Source of the DNA: JAGQPD01 sp020426865
GTDB lineage: Bacteria; Planctomycetota; Planctomycetia; Pirellulales; Pirellulaceae
Assembly (NCBI GenBank): GCA_041399065.1
Contig: JAWKTN010000004.1
Location: 62,001 to 126,000, forward strand
DNA length: 64,000 nt
Reading direction: 5' to 3'
Under the pieces are notes generated by a model, which ran no database searches, was not told the origin of the DNA, and saw nothing but the letters and a program-made list of their open reading frames with translations. A program made the translations under genes and the position numbers. Every line of letters begins with the position of its first letter. Position 1 is the first letter of the stretch. Positions 54,417 through 63,751 of this stretch are shown here, piece after piece.

Positions 54417-55215
54417 GATGCTGTTTCCAAGTACTAGAATTGACCGATGCTGACACTTTTCGCTCGCCAACCCACCGGATGCAACTCGCAAGAATACGCT
54501 TCGTCGCCTCGCGAACCACGGGGCGTTCCAGCTCGTATTCGTGCGTGAACACGACACACGGTGTCGCGGCGGGGACATAAGATGGGATGAGAGCGTTAAT
54601 TTGCGGTTCGTCGATATCGCGGTCGATAAAATTTTCAGTGCGAATCTGGGATCGCACGAATTGAGCTCCCTGAAAATAAACACAACCGCAACGGCCGAGT
54701 TGTTCCCTTTCCTGAGGAGGTAGCCGGTAGCTGACGGCAGGCTTGTCTGTTGTCAGCAAGCCTACCACGCCGTGTGATCGAAAGAAGTCGGCCAGCTCAA
54801 ACGACTCCGAAAAAAAATGTAATCGCACGAAGCGACTAAACCGGTCGGGACCCGCAAGGCGATGGATCTGTTCGTAGATATTCTCAAAAACCTGTTGCTG
54901 ATCCTGCGGAGCCTGTGTATGCGGTAGTGTATCGGTGTCTAGTGCATGCGGACCGAATCGAATCCAGTCGCGTTCGGCCAGCCATGGGCGGATGTCGGCC
55001 GATACGTCACACAATGTCTGGATTTTGCCATCAATGTGGGCCTGCCAAAACAGATAAAGCTCGATGTCTATTCCAAAGTTCTCATGAATCTGCTCGAGGA
55101 ACCTCCAGAAGGGCAACTCCAGCGGATCACGGCGCGACTGGGATGCATTTAATAGGGCCGAAAACACATCGTCGACAGAGAAGTGTATCCGTGGCGCGTG
55201 GTCGAGCGATTCCAT
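54409..55215 (-). CDS. Uncharacterised EPS-locus protein, possibly deacetylase-like
   Basis: About 268 residues from the ATG at 55213-55215, with AGGGGAGGGG upstream. HAPRIHFSVDDVFSALLNAS and IELYLFWQAH resemble the opening of NodB-type polysaccharide deacetylases, where Asp-Asp opens the catalytic core. The later metal His motif (HSxxH) is not obvious; FGPHALDTDT and FTHEYELERP are the nearest candidates. The fold is therefore suggested, not shown. The gene is between the sugar transferase and the reductase on the same strand. It may act on the glycan in the cytoplasm since no signal peptide is seen. Confidence 0.55.
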   Translation of the reverse strand: MESLDHAPRIHFSVDDVFSALLNASQSRRDPLELPFWRFLEQIHENFGIDIELYLFWQAHIDGKIQTLCDVSADIRPWLAERDWIRFGPHALDTDTLPHTQAPQDQQQVFENIYEQIHRLAGPDRFSRFVRLHFFSESFELADFFRSHGVVGLLTTDKPAVSYRLPPQEREQLGRCGCVYFQGAQFVRSQIRTENFIDRDIDEPQINALIPSYVPAATPCVVFTHEYELERPVVREATKRILASCIRWVGERKVSASVNSSTWKQHHD

Positions 55216-55267
55216 CGAATCAGTCCCCTCCCCTCTCGGCCATACCTTGATTGCGTTGCACCACGAC

Positions 55268-56158
55268 CTAAAACGAACCATCACCTGTCAGTACAACGCG
55301 AATAGTCTTGAAGAGAATTCGCAGGTCAAGCCATACACTGCGATGACGCACATAATCGAGATCGAATCTTAGCGTTTGCTCGAAATTGAGCTTGCCGCGT
55401 CCGTTCACCTGAGCCAGGCCAGTGATGCCAGGCTTGACCGTGAACTTATCTCTCTGTTCTGTGGTATAATGGCGGAACATTTGGATGACCTCGGGGCGAG
55501 GTCCGACGAGGCTCATTTCGCCCCTAAGCACATTGATTAGGTTAGGCAATTCGTCAAGCGATGTGCGTCTGAGAAAACGTCCAACTCGGGTGACGCGAGG
55601 ATCATGTTGAAGTTGAAGATGTATACTGCCAATATCTGCGTCGCCAAATTCAAAATTCGCCCGTCCCTGGACCACGTGATCCGCATCGATTCGATACGTA
55701 CGAAACTTGTAGATGATAAACGTCGCAGGTCTGATCTCTGCTTCGGCAATTGCGTCTTCGCCCGGCAATTTTTCTGATACGCTTCGCAGTAGGCGTCGAT
55801 CCGTCTTCGCGATCCGCTCCTGCAAAAAAAACGCTCCTCCCTTTGAATCCAGGCGAATGACGATTGATACCAACACCATTACGGGAAAAAATAGGCATAA
55901 TAGTGTCATCGCTGCCAGGCGGTCAAAGACCGATGTCAGCCATTCAACCGGCCGCGGACGCCGTGATGGCAAGGCGAATCGGTCGACCGATGGTATGTCG
56001 ATACTCAAGGAATGTGAGTTCATCGGCGCCGGTGTTCGTAATTCCTCCACGAGCACTCGCCGTTCGACGCCGACACGATCTGCCACCGCGGAAACGCGGT
56101 TTGCCGCATCCGATTCGGACAACTCGGTTCGGTTTGACAGTTTGGTTTGGTTTGACAT
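55268..56158 (-). CDS. Initiating sugar-phosphate transferase (Bac_transf)
   Basis: 296-residue phosphoglycosyl transferase that moves a sugar-1-phosphate to undecaprenyl phosphate and begins EPS subunit assembly. The catalytic domain begins with an N-terminal membrane or re-entrant helix (LAAMTLLCLFFPVMVLVSIV). Conserved stretches are GAFFLQERI, FIIYKFRTYRID, RRTSLDELPNLINVLRGEMS, LVGPRPEVIQ, KPGITGLAQVNGRGKL and DLDYVRHRSVWLDLRI. A polar region of about 75 residues precedes the helix. It is WcaJ/ExoY-like (monotopic), without the four-helix N-terminal part of WbaP. First gene of a minus-strand group including 54409 and 53646. Confidence 0.93.
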   Translation of the reverse strand: MSNQTKLSNRTELSESDAANRVSAVADRVGVERRVLVEELRTPAPMNSHSLSIDIPSVDRFALPSRRPRPVEWLTSVFDRLAAMTLLCLFFPVMVLVSIVIRLDSKGGAFFLQERIAKTDRRLLRSVSEKLPGEDAIAEAEIRPATFIIYKFRTYRIDADHVVQGRANFEFGDADIGSIHLQLQHDPRVTRVGRFLRRTSLDELPNLINVLRGEMSLVGPRPEVIQMFRHYTTEQRDKFTVKPGITGLAQVNGRGKLNFEQTLRFDLDYVRHRSVWLDLRILFKTIRVVLTGDGSF

Positions 56159-56399
56159 GAATGTTACCTACGATATGTAGGATTCGATTTGACTTTGTTG
56201 GACTGCGGAACGAAAGTATAATCCCGTGCCAGGAGATTTTCCATACTTCCGGGGGGATTCTGCCGAATTTGATTGGCGTTGATGGCGACCGTTATTGCCG
56301 GTGGAAATCTCATTCAGTTTGCGTACTTTCCCGGAAATTGTTACACGCGAATCTCATGAAGCTAGATCGTGCGAATTTTTTGGAAGACTGGCAGTGCGG

Positions 56400-57680
56400 A
56401 TGAATTTCCTCGATACGGTACTACGCTTTCTCTGTGTTGCCTGCCCTAAGATCATTTGGGGCGTGGCGATGGTTGTATTAAACATCTTGGTGATGCCGTT
56501 GTTGGGTAAGGAAGGATTTGGGGCATATGCTATCGCACAAACGCTGGTGTTATTCCTGTCCGAAGGGTTGTTAGGTGCCGCGGTGGATTTGGGGGTCCTA
56601 CGTTATGCGTCTCTCCATTGGCCGTCGGACAACGAGCGGGCAAGTGGCGTTGAGCGGGCGGCGTTGCACTGGAAGTTGTGCTTTGCGGCTTGCACCGGCA
56701 TCTGCACGCTTGTTCTGGCTGGACAAATCAGCGAGTGGCTATTTCATAGTCGGCATCAACAGCAACTGGTATGGTCGATTTGGGCAGCTGCCAACGGCAT
56801 GCTGCTGCACGGTTCGGCATTGGTTTACCTTCAATCGCGTTGCCGTTTTGTCCAATTCGGTCTATTCGATCTGGCACAGGTCTTGGTTAAGGTCATCGGG
56901 ATCGTTGCGACAATTCTCTATTGGCGTTACGGCGGACATTCCGGTTCCGAGTTGTCGCCGGCATACGTTTTGTCATGGTTTGCGGTTGGGCCGTGGTTTG
57001 CATTTTTCGCATTTTATTTCAGCCCAATTGGGCGCCCATTGCGAAAAGCAGCCGTTGATGCAAGAAGCCAACATGAGCTATTGCACGTTGCGGGATGGAA
57101 CCTGGCGACGTTTTCCCTCACAGCGCTTGGGTCCCGTATTGATATCTTCTTCTTGACATCCTTGGGAACGCTGTCGGAGGTCAGCCGTTTCGCAGCGGCA
57201 CAAACGCTGGCCTTGATTCCGCAATTGCTCGGTACATACATCGGCGTTGTCATGAGTCCCCAGATCATGCCACGGTATACCGCCGGGACGTTTCGGCCTC
57301 TGCTAGCCAGGTCACAGGTGACGTTGGGGGCCGTTGGCGGGTTGATGTTGGCGCTTGGATGGTGGGGTACCAACGCCGTGATTGCAGGCATTATGCCGGA
57401 CACATTCGCAGATGCGGCGCCAGTCGTTCGCGTGTTATTGCCTTCAGCAGTTGCAAGCTTCACGACATTCCCGCTGATCGTCGCCTTTTTGATGTTTGTC
57501 CGACCGCGGTTTATTATCTCGATGGAGATTGTGTTGTTGCCGTTGGTGGCGGCTGCCCATGCATGGGCGATCCCGCGGTGGGGGGCGGTGGGGGCGGCGT
57601 TCGTAACGAGCATTTTTATCATTGGTAAATCGATTGCGGCGTGGTTAATTGCATTTCGTTGGGCCGACAGAGCTCGATGA
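56400..57680 (+). CDS. Polysaccharide flippase (Wzx-like)
   Basis: 426 residues, about a dozen membrane segments (FLCVACPKIIWGVAMVVLNI, AIAQTLVLFLSEGLLGAAVD, ISMEIVLLPLVAAAHAWAIP). The opening with LLGKEGFGAYAIAQT is typical of the oligosaccharide flippase family (MOP superfamily), which flips the lipid-linked repeat unit to the outside. The ATG at 56400 fits; the ORF extends upstream to 56295 with hydrophilic sequence. It is divergent from the sugar transferase, and its stop lies one base from the stop of the converging glycosyltransferase at 57682. Confidence 0.87.
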   Translation: MNFLDTVLRFLCVACPKIIWGVAMVVLNILVMPLLGKEGFGAYAIAQTLVLFLSEGLLGAAVDLGVLRYASLHWPSDNERASGVERAALHWKLCFAACTGICTLVLAGQISEWLFHSRHQQQLVWSIWAAANGMLLHGSALVYLQSRCRFVQFGLFDLAQVLVKVIGIVATILYWRYGGHSGSELSPAYVLSWFAVGPWFAFFAFYFSPIGRPLRKAAVDARSQHELLHVAGWNLATFSLTALGSRIDIFFLTSLGTLSEVSRFAAAQTLALIPQLLGTYIGVVMSPQIMPRYTAGTFRPLLARSQVTLGAVGGLMLALGWWGTNAVIAGIMPDTFADAAPVVRVLLPSAVASFTTFPLIVAFLMFVRPRFIISMEIVLLPLVAAAHAWAIPRWGAVGAAFVTSIFIIGKSIAAWLIAFRWADRAR

Positions 57681-57681
57681 T

Positions 57682-58890
57682 TCAATCAAGCAGCTGTTGG
57701 CAGGACCGCAAGAAGCGATCCGCCACAATATTGGCATCAAAGTGAGATTCGGCGCGCTGCCGGGCACGCGCCCCCATCGCCTGCAGTTTGTCCCGGTCCT
57801 TCAGCAGCGGAATGATAGCCTCCGACAATGCCTGAGGATCTTTGGGCGGCACCAGCACGCCTGTTTCCCCATCCACGACGGCATCTGGGGTACCGCCAAT
57901 GGCGGTGGCCACCAACGGCAGCCCGGCGGCCATCATCTCGAGGATTGCGACTTGCATACCCTCGAGCAGTGACGGAGACACGGCCAAGTCTGTCGCATGC
58001 AAGACGCTGTTGCGGTCGTCGACATATCCAAGGAAACGGACGTGATTGGCCACACCAAGCGACTCGGCCTGACGCTGTAGGTCCTCACGGATCCCTCCCT
58101 CGCCTCGCCATACCGCATTGGCCTCTCCGACGATCAGGTAGAGGATGTTAGGGACTTTTTGACAGATTGCCGGCAACGCCTGTAGCATGTACGTATGTCC
58201 TTTGTTGATGGCCAGTTTCGCAACAGTTGCCACCACAGCCGCATCTTGCGGGATCGCAAACGCCTCTCGTGCGGCGCAGCGATCGGCTGCGGTAGCTGGT
58301 CGGATGTCCGTCGTCGATACGAAACTAGGAAGGATCTCCATGCGGGAGTCGGGGAACTTGAATCGTCGCAACTCGTCCCTTTGAGCCGACGAATTTGGAT
58401 AGACGCGATCGAAACATCGAAAGGCGGGAAACCGAGCCAGGTCTGCCAGTTGCAGGAAAGTTGACTGCATCGCCAGCCTTCCGTAAAATGCCCCGACCAA
58501 CCTCATGCGGATTACCAAACGGCATGCAATCGCGGCAAACTCTGCCTTGACATCGTGAGTGTGCACGACGTTCGGATCGAGTTCTCTTAGCAACTTGGCG
58601 AGCTTGGGTAGAATGGCTGGACTCATTCCCCATGACGTTTTCAGGACATGTGAACGATGTCCTCGCTTGCGTAGCTCATCATGCAATGCGACGGTGGGCG
58701 GATCGCCGTCCCAAATATGGGCCACCACATATTCCACACCATGTTCCGCCAGACGGTCGGCTAATGCAAGAATGAGGTTTTCAGGACCCTGGATGCCGCT
58801 ATCACAAGTTCGAACGCCCACGATTCGACGCAGGTTCGAAGTGGAATCGCGATGAGAAGGTGGACTCGTGTTTGAGGTGATCTGTGACAT
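57682..58890 (-). CDS. Glycosyltransferase, GT4-like
   Basis: 402 residues from the ATG at 58888-58890. GT-B fold with Arg/Asp-rich start (VGVRTCDSGIQGPENLILAL), NVVHTHDVKAEFAAIACRLV, LPSFVSTTDIR at the hinge, and the donor-site motif LLEGMQVAILEMMAAGLPLV with ATAIGGTPDAVVDGETGVLV. The longer ORF from 59055 includes unlike sequence and no ribosome site. It transfers a sugar in EPS assembly, donor unknown. Converges with the flippase gene and diverges from the polymerase gene at 59074. Confidence 0.9.
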   Translation of the reverse strand: MSQITSNTSPPSHRDSTSNLRRIVGVRTCDSGIQGPENLILALADRLAEHGVEYVVAHIWDGDPPTVALHDELRKRGHRSHVLKTSWGMSPAILPKLAKLLRELDPNVVHTHDVKAEFAAIACRLVIRMRLVGAFYGRLAMQSTFLQLADLARFPAFRCFDRVYPNSSAQRDELRRFKFPDSRMEILPSFVSTTDIRPATAADRCAAREAFAIPQDAAVVATVAKLAINKGHTYMLQALPAICQKVPNILYLIVGEANAVWRGEGGIREDLQRQAESLGVANHVRFLGYVDDRNSVLHATDLAVSPSLLEGMQVAILEMMAAGLPLVATAIGGTPDAVVDGETGVLVPPKDPQALSEAIIPLLKDRDKLQAMGARARQRAESHFDANIVADRFLRSCQQLLD

Positions 58891-59073
58891 GATGCTGCTT
58901 TTGAAATTGCCGAATGTACCTGCACCGTGTCGAGGGTCGTCCCGCGATTGACAAGCGGGCCGGCGAAAACTTTCCTTGAACGGTGCAGAAACTCGGACTA
59001 TGCTGAAAGTTCTGCAGGGGTCGATGGTATTGCGAAGCAGGCGGGCATATCCCAAAAAAGGACATCGCTGCTG

Positions 59074-60501
59074 ATGACTGAACGGTTACGTTGGCTCCTG
59101 GGACTGGTCGTCGCGGAAGTGACTTGGTGCTCGTTGGCGGTACTGACCAACAGTCCGTATAAGGGGTTGGCGATTCCACTGGGGCTGGGAGCCGCCGTGT
59201 TGATCTGCCTCAGTCCGCACGTTGGCATCTACTTGATGGCATCGATTCTGATAGGCCAATGGCCATGGAATCTGACTCGCAATCTCGGCTTGTTGGTGGT
59301 TGGGTCGGCAGTTGGGTGGTCGATCATTCATCGCCGTCGCTTGTACCGACCGAATCCGATATTGCATTTGATGATTTTGTATTTCGTGTTGGTGGTGTTG
59401 TCGGTGGTGGCCCCCGTGACGCGGGTGGAGTTGCTGTCGCAAGTCGCGATGTACGGTGGTCAGGTGGCGTTGGTTTGGCTGTTTGTCAACTTCATTGATC
59501 ATCGGCAGCGTGTTTGGCTGGTTGTTCGGTTGATTGTCTTGTCGGGCGTGATCACGGCGGCACTTGGTTTGGTGCAGGCGAAGACTCATTTTGTATGGAT
59601 CATGGGCACGACACGTTATTACTTGGAGACGGACAAACAGATCAACGCTGACCGGTCGGCCATGGAATTGCAGGGTTGGCAGGGCCAGTTTCGTGTCGAC
59701 AGTATTACCGGCACGCCTGATTTTCTGCCGATCTACATGCAGTCGATTGTACCGATCGTCGCATTTTGGGCGTACCGTAGCCGTTTTTGGCAGCGAATGT
59801 TGTGGTTGGCCGTCATTGCGTTGATGGGGGTCGCGCACATTCTGTCGTATACGCGAGGCGTGATCTTTACGACGTTGTTGGTGGTGCTTGTATTGGGGTG
59901 GCTGATCGACAAACGCAAGTTGTTGATCTATGGACCGTTTGCCGGATTGGCTGGATTTATGGCGTTGATGAGCTGGCCCGCCTGGCGTGAGCGGTTGTTG
60001 ACCATCGTCGCACTCAGTGCCAACGAGGCGCCGGGATTCGTGAACACCGGCACCTGGCGGCTGCGGACGATGGTGGTCGGTTGGCAGATGATGTGGAACC
60101 GACCATTGTTTGGTTATGGCGTGGGACAGCATCAGTGGAATTGGCCAGCCAGCACCATTGGAGACCTGATGCCGAATCCGAAGTATGCACAGCCGATTCC
60201 GATTCATAATGCTTTTCTCGGTGTTGGGATGGATTTGGGCGTTGGCGGTATGTTGTTGCTCATTGCGACAATCGCCGTTGCATTCCTACAGTTGTCTCGC
60301 ATTGCCAGGGCATTTGACTCGGCCGGCCAACGCGACTTAGGGGACCTGTCGCGTGCCTTGGGCGTGGCCATTCTGGGAATGGGCGCGTCGATGATGCTGT
60401 ATCCCATGGCGGGCACGTTCCGCTATTATCCGTTGTATCTTGCACTTGCGGCCTCGCTATGGCGCATCGAACACGAAGGGTTGTACCATGATTCACGATG
60501 A
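59074..60501 (+). CDS. O-antigen ligase/polymerase-like protein (Wzy)
   Basis: 475 residues with about 12 membrane helices (LLGLVVAEVTWCSLAVLTNS; LMILYFVLVVLSVVAP; IIATIAVAFL region) and a large external loop. The signature is GYGVGQHQWNWPASTIGDLM followed by PIHNAFLGVGMDLGVGGMLL, the Wzy_C/O-antigen-ligase motif with the conserved His. It probably polymerises EPS subunits outside the membrane. The ATG at 59074 follows AAAAAAGGA. The 3' end overlaps the converging methyltransferase gene by nine bases. Confidence 0.9.
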   Translation: MTERLRWLLGLVVAEVTWCSLAVLTNSPYKGLAIPLGLGAAVLICLSPHVGIYLMASILIGQWPWNLTRNLGLLVVGSAVGWSIIHRRRLYRPNPILHLMILYFVLVVLSVVAPVTRVELLSQVAMYGGQVALVWLFVNFIDHRQRVWLVVRLIVLSGVITAALGLVQAKTHFVWIMGTTRYYLETDKQINADRSAMELQGWQGQFRVDSITGTPDFLPIYMQSIVPIVAFWAYRSRFWQRMLWLAVIALMGVAHILSYTRGVIFTTLLVVLVLGWLIDKRKLLIYGPFAGLAGFMALMSWPAWRERLLTIVALSANEAPGFVNTGTWRLRTMVVGWQMMWNRPLFGYGVGQHQWNWPASTIGDLMPNPKYAQPIPIHNAFLGVGMDLGVGGMLLLIATIAVAFLQLSRIARAFDSAGQRDLGDLSRALGVAILGMGASMMLYPMAGTFRYYPLYLALAASLWRIEHEGLYHDSR

Positions 60502-61527
60502 GCTCGGCGGACTGCCGTCGATCGAAGGTAACGCGTCGTTCGACGGCAATGGCTTGTCGCTACGTTGCACCAGGACGATCCAAAATGGGGAAATCCAAGA
60601 ACCGTACACCGCAGGTGGAAGACACCCGAATAACCAATCGACCAGTGGCAACAGCGGACGCGCGAATGCATTATGACGCAGGCGCGTCCAAGAGAAAAAG
60701 CCCCGCAAGGGGAGCGGCCGGGTCGATTGCACGCCGCCGGTCTCGCGGCACAGTCGTCGAATGTCGTTGTAGTTCAGCAGGAATTTTTCCCATGGCGAAT
60801 GTATGCGAACCCATCGCACCTCCTGGATATGCCCCACATCGAAGGGAATCGTTCGGCTGAGACCGCTCAATAGTAGATAACCTCCTGGCTTGGTGACACG
60901 CAGCAGCGACCTCATCGCTCTCAATCTTTGTTCCCAATAATCTGGCGTTACGCGTGTTGTATCGCCCACGACCCCAATATGTTCAATCGTGTTGAGCGAC
61001 AGTACGAAATCGAAGCAGGCATCGGGAAATGGCATCTCGCGCAGGTCGGCACGTGCCAATCGCTGGGGACATTTGCGGCGCGACCACCCGAGCACTCGGT
61101 TACCGATGTCGATACCGTAACTGTCGTATCCCTGTTCCAACAGTAACTCTGTGTCGGAGGCTAGACCGCAACCTGCGGAGAGCACGGCGGTTTGGTCTGG
61201 TTGCAATTTCAGTTTACGCAGCAGGGGCAACACATAGTTTCGCGCCAACCCGATTTCGTACTCTTCCTCTCCCACAGCCTCCTTGTCCAGCCAGTGCTGA
61301 CGTGTTTGTTCATCTTTCATCCACCAGTCGTCAAACGTGACAGCGGCGGCAAAATCCGCAACGTAGTCGTCGTGGTGATTGAAATGCGACCCGCATGTGT
61401 GGCACATGTACGTTGCCGCCTCGCGTTCCAATCGACCCAGGCAATGTGGGCAAACATAGTGGATGCGGGTTGGCTTGTCGTCCGACGCGATTGGGTTATT
61501 TACAGTGGTTTCGTTGGTGTTTTTCAT
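60493..61527 (-). CDS. SAM-dependent methyltransferase with zinc ribbon
   Basis: 344 residues from the ATG at 61525-61527, with AAGGG five bases upstream; longer ORF to 61815 lacks family sequence. An N-terminal zinc ribbon (CPHCLGRLEREAATYMCHTC) precedes the class I fold with AVLSAGCGLASDTELLLEQG (motif I), GYDSYGIDIG, MPFPDACFDFVLSLNTIEHI and VTKPGGYLLLSG. A hydrophobic C-terminal helix region (ARPLLPLVDWLFGCLPPAV) may touch the membrane. Likely methylates a sugar or lipid-linked intermediate; the acceptor cannot be read. Another zinc-ribbon methyltransferase is at 62726-63733. Confidence 0.87.
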   Translation of the reverse strand: MKNTNETTVNNPIASDDKPTRIHYVCPHCLGRLEREAATYMCHTCGSHFNHHDDYVADFAAAVTFDDWWMKDEQTRQHWLDKEAVGEEEYEIGLARNYVLPLLRKLKLQPDQTAVLSAGCGLASDTELLLEQGYDSYGIDIGNRVLGWSRRKCPQRLARADLREMPFPDACFDFVLSLNTIEHIGVVGDTTRVTPDYWEQRLRAMRSLLRVTKPGGYLLLSGLSRTIPFDVGHIQEVRWVRIHSPWEKFLLNYNDIRRLCRETGGVQSTRPLPLRGFFSWTRLRHNAFARPLLPLVDWLFGCLPPAVYGSWISPFWIVLVQRSDKPLPSNDALPSIDGSPPSSS

Positions 61528-61546
61528 CATTTCCCTTACGGATAGC

Positions 61547-62662
61547 TCATGAACCGCCACAGAGATCGTAGATTGCCATGGTCTCCTGCGCGGTACGCGA
61601 CCAGGTGTATTGGCGGACGTGCAATAACCCCTTCTTGCGTAACGACTGGTGCAGGTCTTCGTCCTCCAGCAGACGTTGCATGCCTGTGGCGATTTCTGGA
61701 ACCGAGAGCGGATCGACAAGGTACGCGGCATTGCCGGTAATTTCGGGCATGCACGACAACCGCGATGTGACCACCGGCGTCCCGCAGGCCATCGCCTCCA
61801 GCGCCGGTAAACCAAATCCTTCGCAAAGGCTGGGGAAGATCAACAACCGAGCCCCGCTATACATCACTGGCACGTCTTCGGGCGACAACCATCCGGTATA
61901 TCGTATCGATGACCCAAGCTCAAGCCGCTCGATCGTCGCATCCAACTCGCTGACGCCCCACGAACGCCGACCGGTAAATACGAGCGTTATTGGCCGTTGG
62001 CATCGATCCAGCAGCAGGCGAAATGCCTCCAGTATCCGCACCAGGTTTTTACCGCCAACGCGGAGATTGCCTGCGTAGAGAATATAGTCTTGGGGAATTC
62101 CGAGACGCCGCAAGGTGACCTCAATGGTATCGTTCGATGCAGGGCGAAACCGTTCGTCGACTCCCAATGGAACAACACTCGTGCGGCCACGCGGAATCGA
62201 AAAGTGTTGAACGGTTTGGCTCCGCGTTGTTTCACTGATGCAAACAAGTCGATTCATTTTGCCAAGTCGACGAAAGACGAGACGCCCGAAACGGCGGCGG
62301 ATTCGACGCGGGTATAACTCGGGATGGGTGTGCATGCAGATATCATGCATGGTCAATACGACCGGCCGCGGTGACGCCCATGGTGGGACAAAGGTGGCAT
62401 GTACCAGGTCGACACCACTGTGGCGGATTGCTAATGGGAGCCCCAAGAAGTAGGCGGGAATCCGGCGACCGGGCCATACGACCTGTTTACGGAAATTTTC
62501 AGGCAACGAACCGAATGCGTCCGCGGTTTTTTGATCCAGACAAAACAAGTGGAACTGATGCGGACTTTCCAAGGCCGCAAGCTGCTGCACAAGACTCAAT
62601 TCGTAGGTCTCGACGCCGCCCCCTTGTTGCCCCGCAATCATTGGAAAAATCCCGATCTTCAT
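61547..62662 (-). CDS. Glycosyltransferase, GT4-like
   Basis: 371 residues from ATG at 62660-62662 (MKIGIFPMIAGQQGGGVETY). GT-B features include LVHATFVPPWASPRPVVLTM with DICMHTHPELYPRRI, VPLGVDERFRPAS hinge, YILYAGNLRVGGKNLVRILE, and FPSLCEGFGLPALEAMACGT with PVVTSRLSCMPEITG as the donor site. It is typical of mannosyl or related EPS glycosyltransferases. It sits 20 bp upstream of the methyltransferase at 60493 on the same strand, an operon. Confidence 0.92.
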   Translation of the reverse strand: MKIGIFPMIAGQQGGGVETYELSLVQQLAALESPHQFHLFCLDQKTADAFGSLPENFRKQVVWPGRRIPAYFLGLPLAIRHSGVDLVHATFVPPWASPRPVVLTMHDICMHTHPELYPRRIRRRFGRLVFRRLGKMNRLVCISETTRSQTVQHFSIPRGRTSVVPLGVDERFRPASNDTIEVTLRRLGIPQDYILYAGNLRVGGKNLVRILEAFRLLLDRCQRPITLVFTGRRSWGVSELDATIERLELGSSIRYTGWLSPEDVPVMYSGARLLIFPSLCEGFGLPALEAMACGTPVVTSRLSCMPEITGNAAYLVDPLSVPEIATGMQRLLEDEDLHQSLRKKGLLHVRQYTWSRTAQETMAIYDLCGGS

Positions 62663-62725
62663 CCGCCGTCCACTTCTGTTGAAATAAAATTCCCGTGACA
62701 CGATCCCGGTAATCTGCAGCCGAAC

Positions 62726-63733
62726 TTAGGCATCTCTTCCGCGCTGCTGGCTCGCTGGGTCCGGAAGTATGTTCCCGGCGCCGCGATACAGCGAGATGAT
62801 CTGCCGTTCTGACAATGGAAAGGCGTTCTTCCTTCCGAGGAAGAAGTGGCCAAGTGAAGCATCAAGACTGCCGGGTGTGTTGACAATCCAAGGATCGATC
62901 AGCCGCAACCAGCAGGCGGTGAGTCGCGCAAAGCCTTTCATCAGCACGCGTGATCGTGGGTGTCGCACGAAACTCAACAGGAAATACTGGTAGGACCATG
63001 CCAAGGCCAGCGCTGCGCCGGCGGTTGCACCACTGGTGATTTCGTCGAAGTGTCGGAACAGGCGGCGGTGCCCGAGACACGTATATCGCGTGAAATCGAA
63101 AGGGCCGCCGTGTACCTGCTGCATGAAAGGCGTTTCTGCGTAGACGATCCCGCGTTCGACCAGTACTCGCTGTAATTCGTCGACACATCGCGGAGGGTCG
63201 GCGACATGTTCCAAGACTGCCTGGATGATGACTCCATCGAAACTAGCATCGGCAAACGGAAGGTCATGTCCGTCGCAGATGATCTCGGTCCGGGTGCCAT
63301 ACGAGACGTCGGTGTTCACCAATTGGATGACGGGATCGTCGACCAACTCCTGCATTCCCTTGCCGACTTCTCCGCAGCCGATGACCAACACGGTGGGGCG
63401 GGGATTTAGCGCGAGAAGTTCCTGACGCAGCCGCGAGTAGTTTTCGGGGGCCGCATAATTTGCCGTGATCTCGGGGATGAGTCGCGCAAACAGCTGTTCG
63501 AGTGCCCCTTGATGCCGAAACGTCGTATCGCCGTGCCCGATGAAGTCGATGATGGAAAAGGCACTCCGATCTTCGTTGAGCAGCACCGGTACTCCGTTGA
63601 CGATCGGATACTGTCGAGCGCACGAATCGAGCGTACACAACAAATTCGACGCCGAGAGGGTTAATGGTGATCGACAATGAGGACACCGCAGCCGTGCAGA
63701 AAGTGATTCATCGAGACCGGATTTCTCCGACAT
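62726..63733 (-). CDS. SAM-dependent methyltransferase with Trm112-like zinc ribbon
   Basis: 335 residues. RLRCPHCRSPLTL with CTLDSCARQYPIVNGVPVLL is a Trm112-like zinc ribbon. The methyltransferase domain shows TVLVIGCGEVGKGMQELV, VNTDVSYGTRTEIICDGHDL, LPFADASFDGVIIQAVLEHV and VYAETPFMQQVHGGPFDFTR. The C-terminus has hydrophobic stretches (AGAALALAWSYQYFLLSFV). Acts probably on EPS precursors. It precedes the glycosyltransferase at 61547 and follows the partial gene at the right edge, all on the minus strand. Confidence 0.88.
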   Translation of the reverse strand: MSEKSGLDESLSARLRCPHCRSPLTLSASNLLCTLDSCARQYPIVNGVPVLLNEDRSAFSIIDFIGHGDTTFRHQGALEQLFARLIPEITANYAAPENYSRLRQELLALNPRPTVLVIGCGEVGKGMQELVDDPVIQLVNTDVSYGTRTEIICDGHDLPFADASFDGVIIQAVLEHVADPPRCVDELQRVLVERGIVYAETPFMQQVHGGPFDFTRYTCLGHRRLFRHFDEITSGATAGAALALAWSYQYFLLSFVRHPRSRVLMKGFARLTACWLRLIDPWIVNTPGSLDASLGHFFLGRKNAFPLSERQIISLYRGAGNILPDPASQQRGRDA

Positions 63734-63751
63734 GTTTATCCACGCTTTCTT

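Noticed and set aside
59086..60207. 373-codon minus-strand ORF opposite the Wzy-like gene
   Set aside because: Its product is rich in His, Gln, Arg and Asn without any domain, as expected from the complement of a hydrophobic membrane-protein gene. The plus strand has clear motifs.
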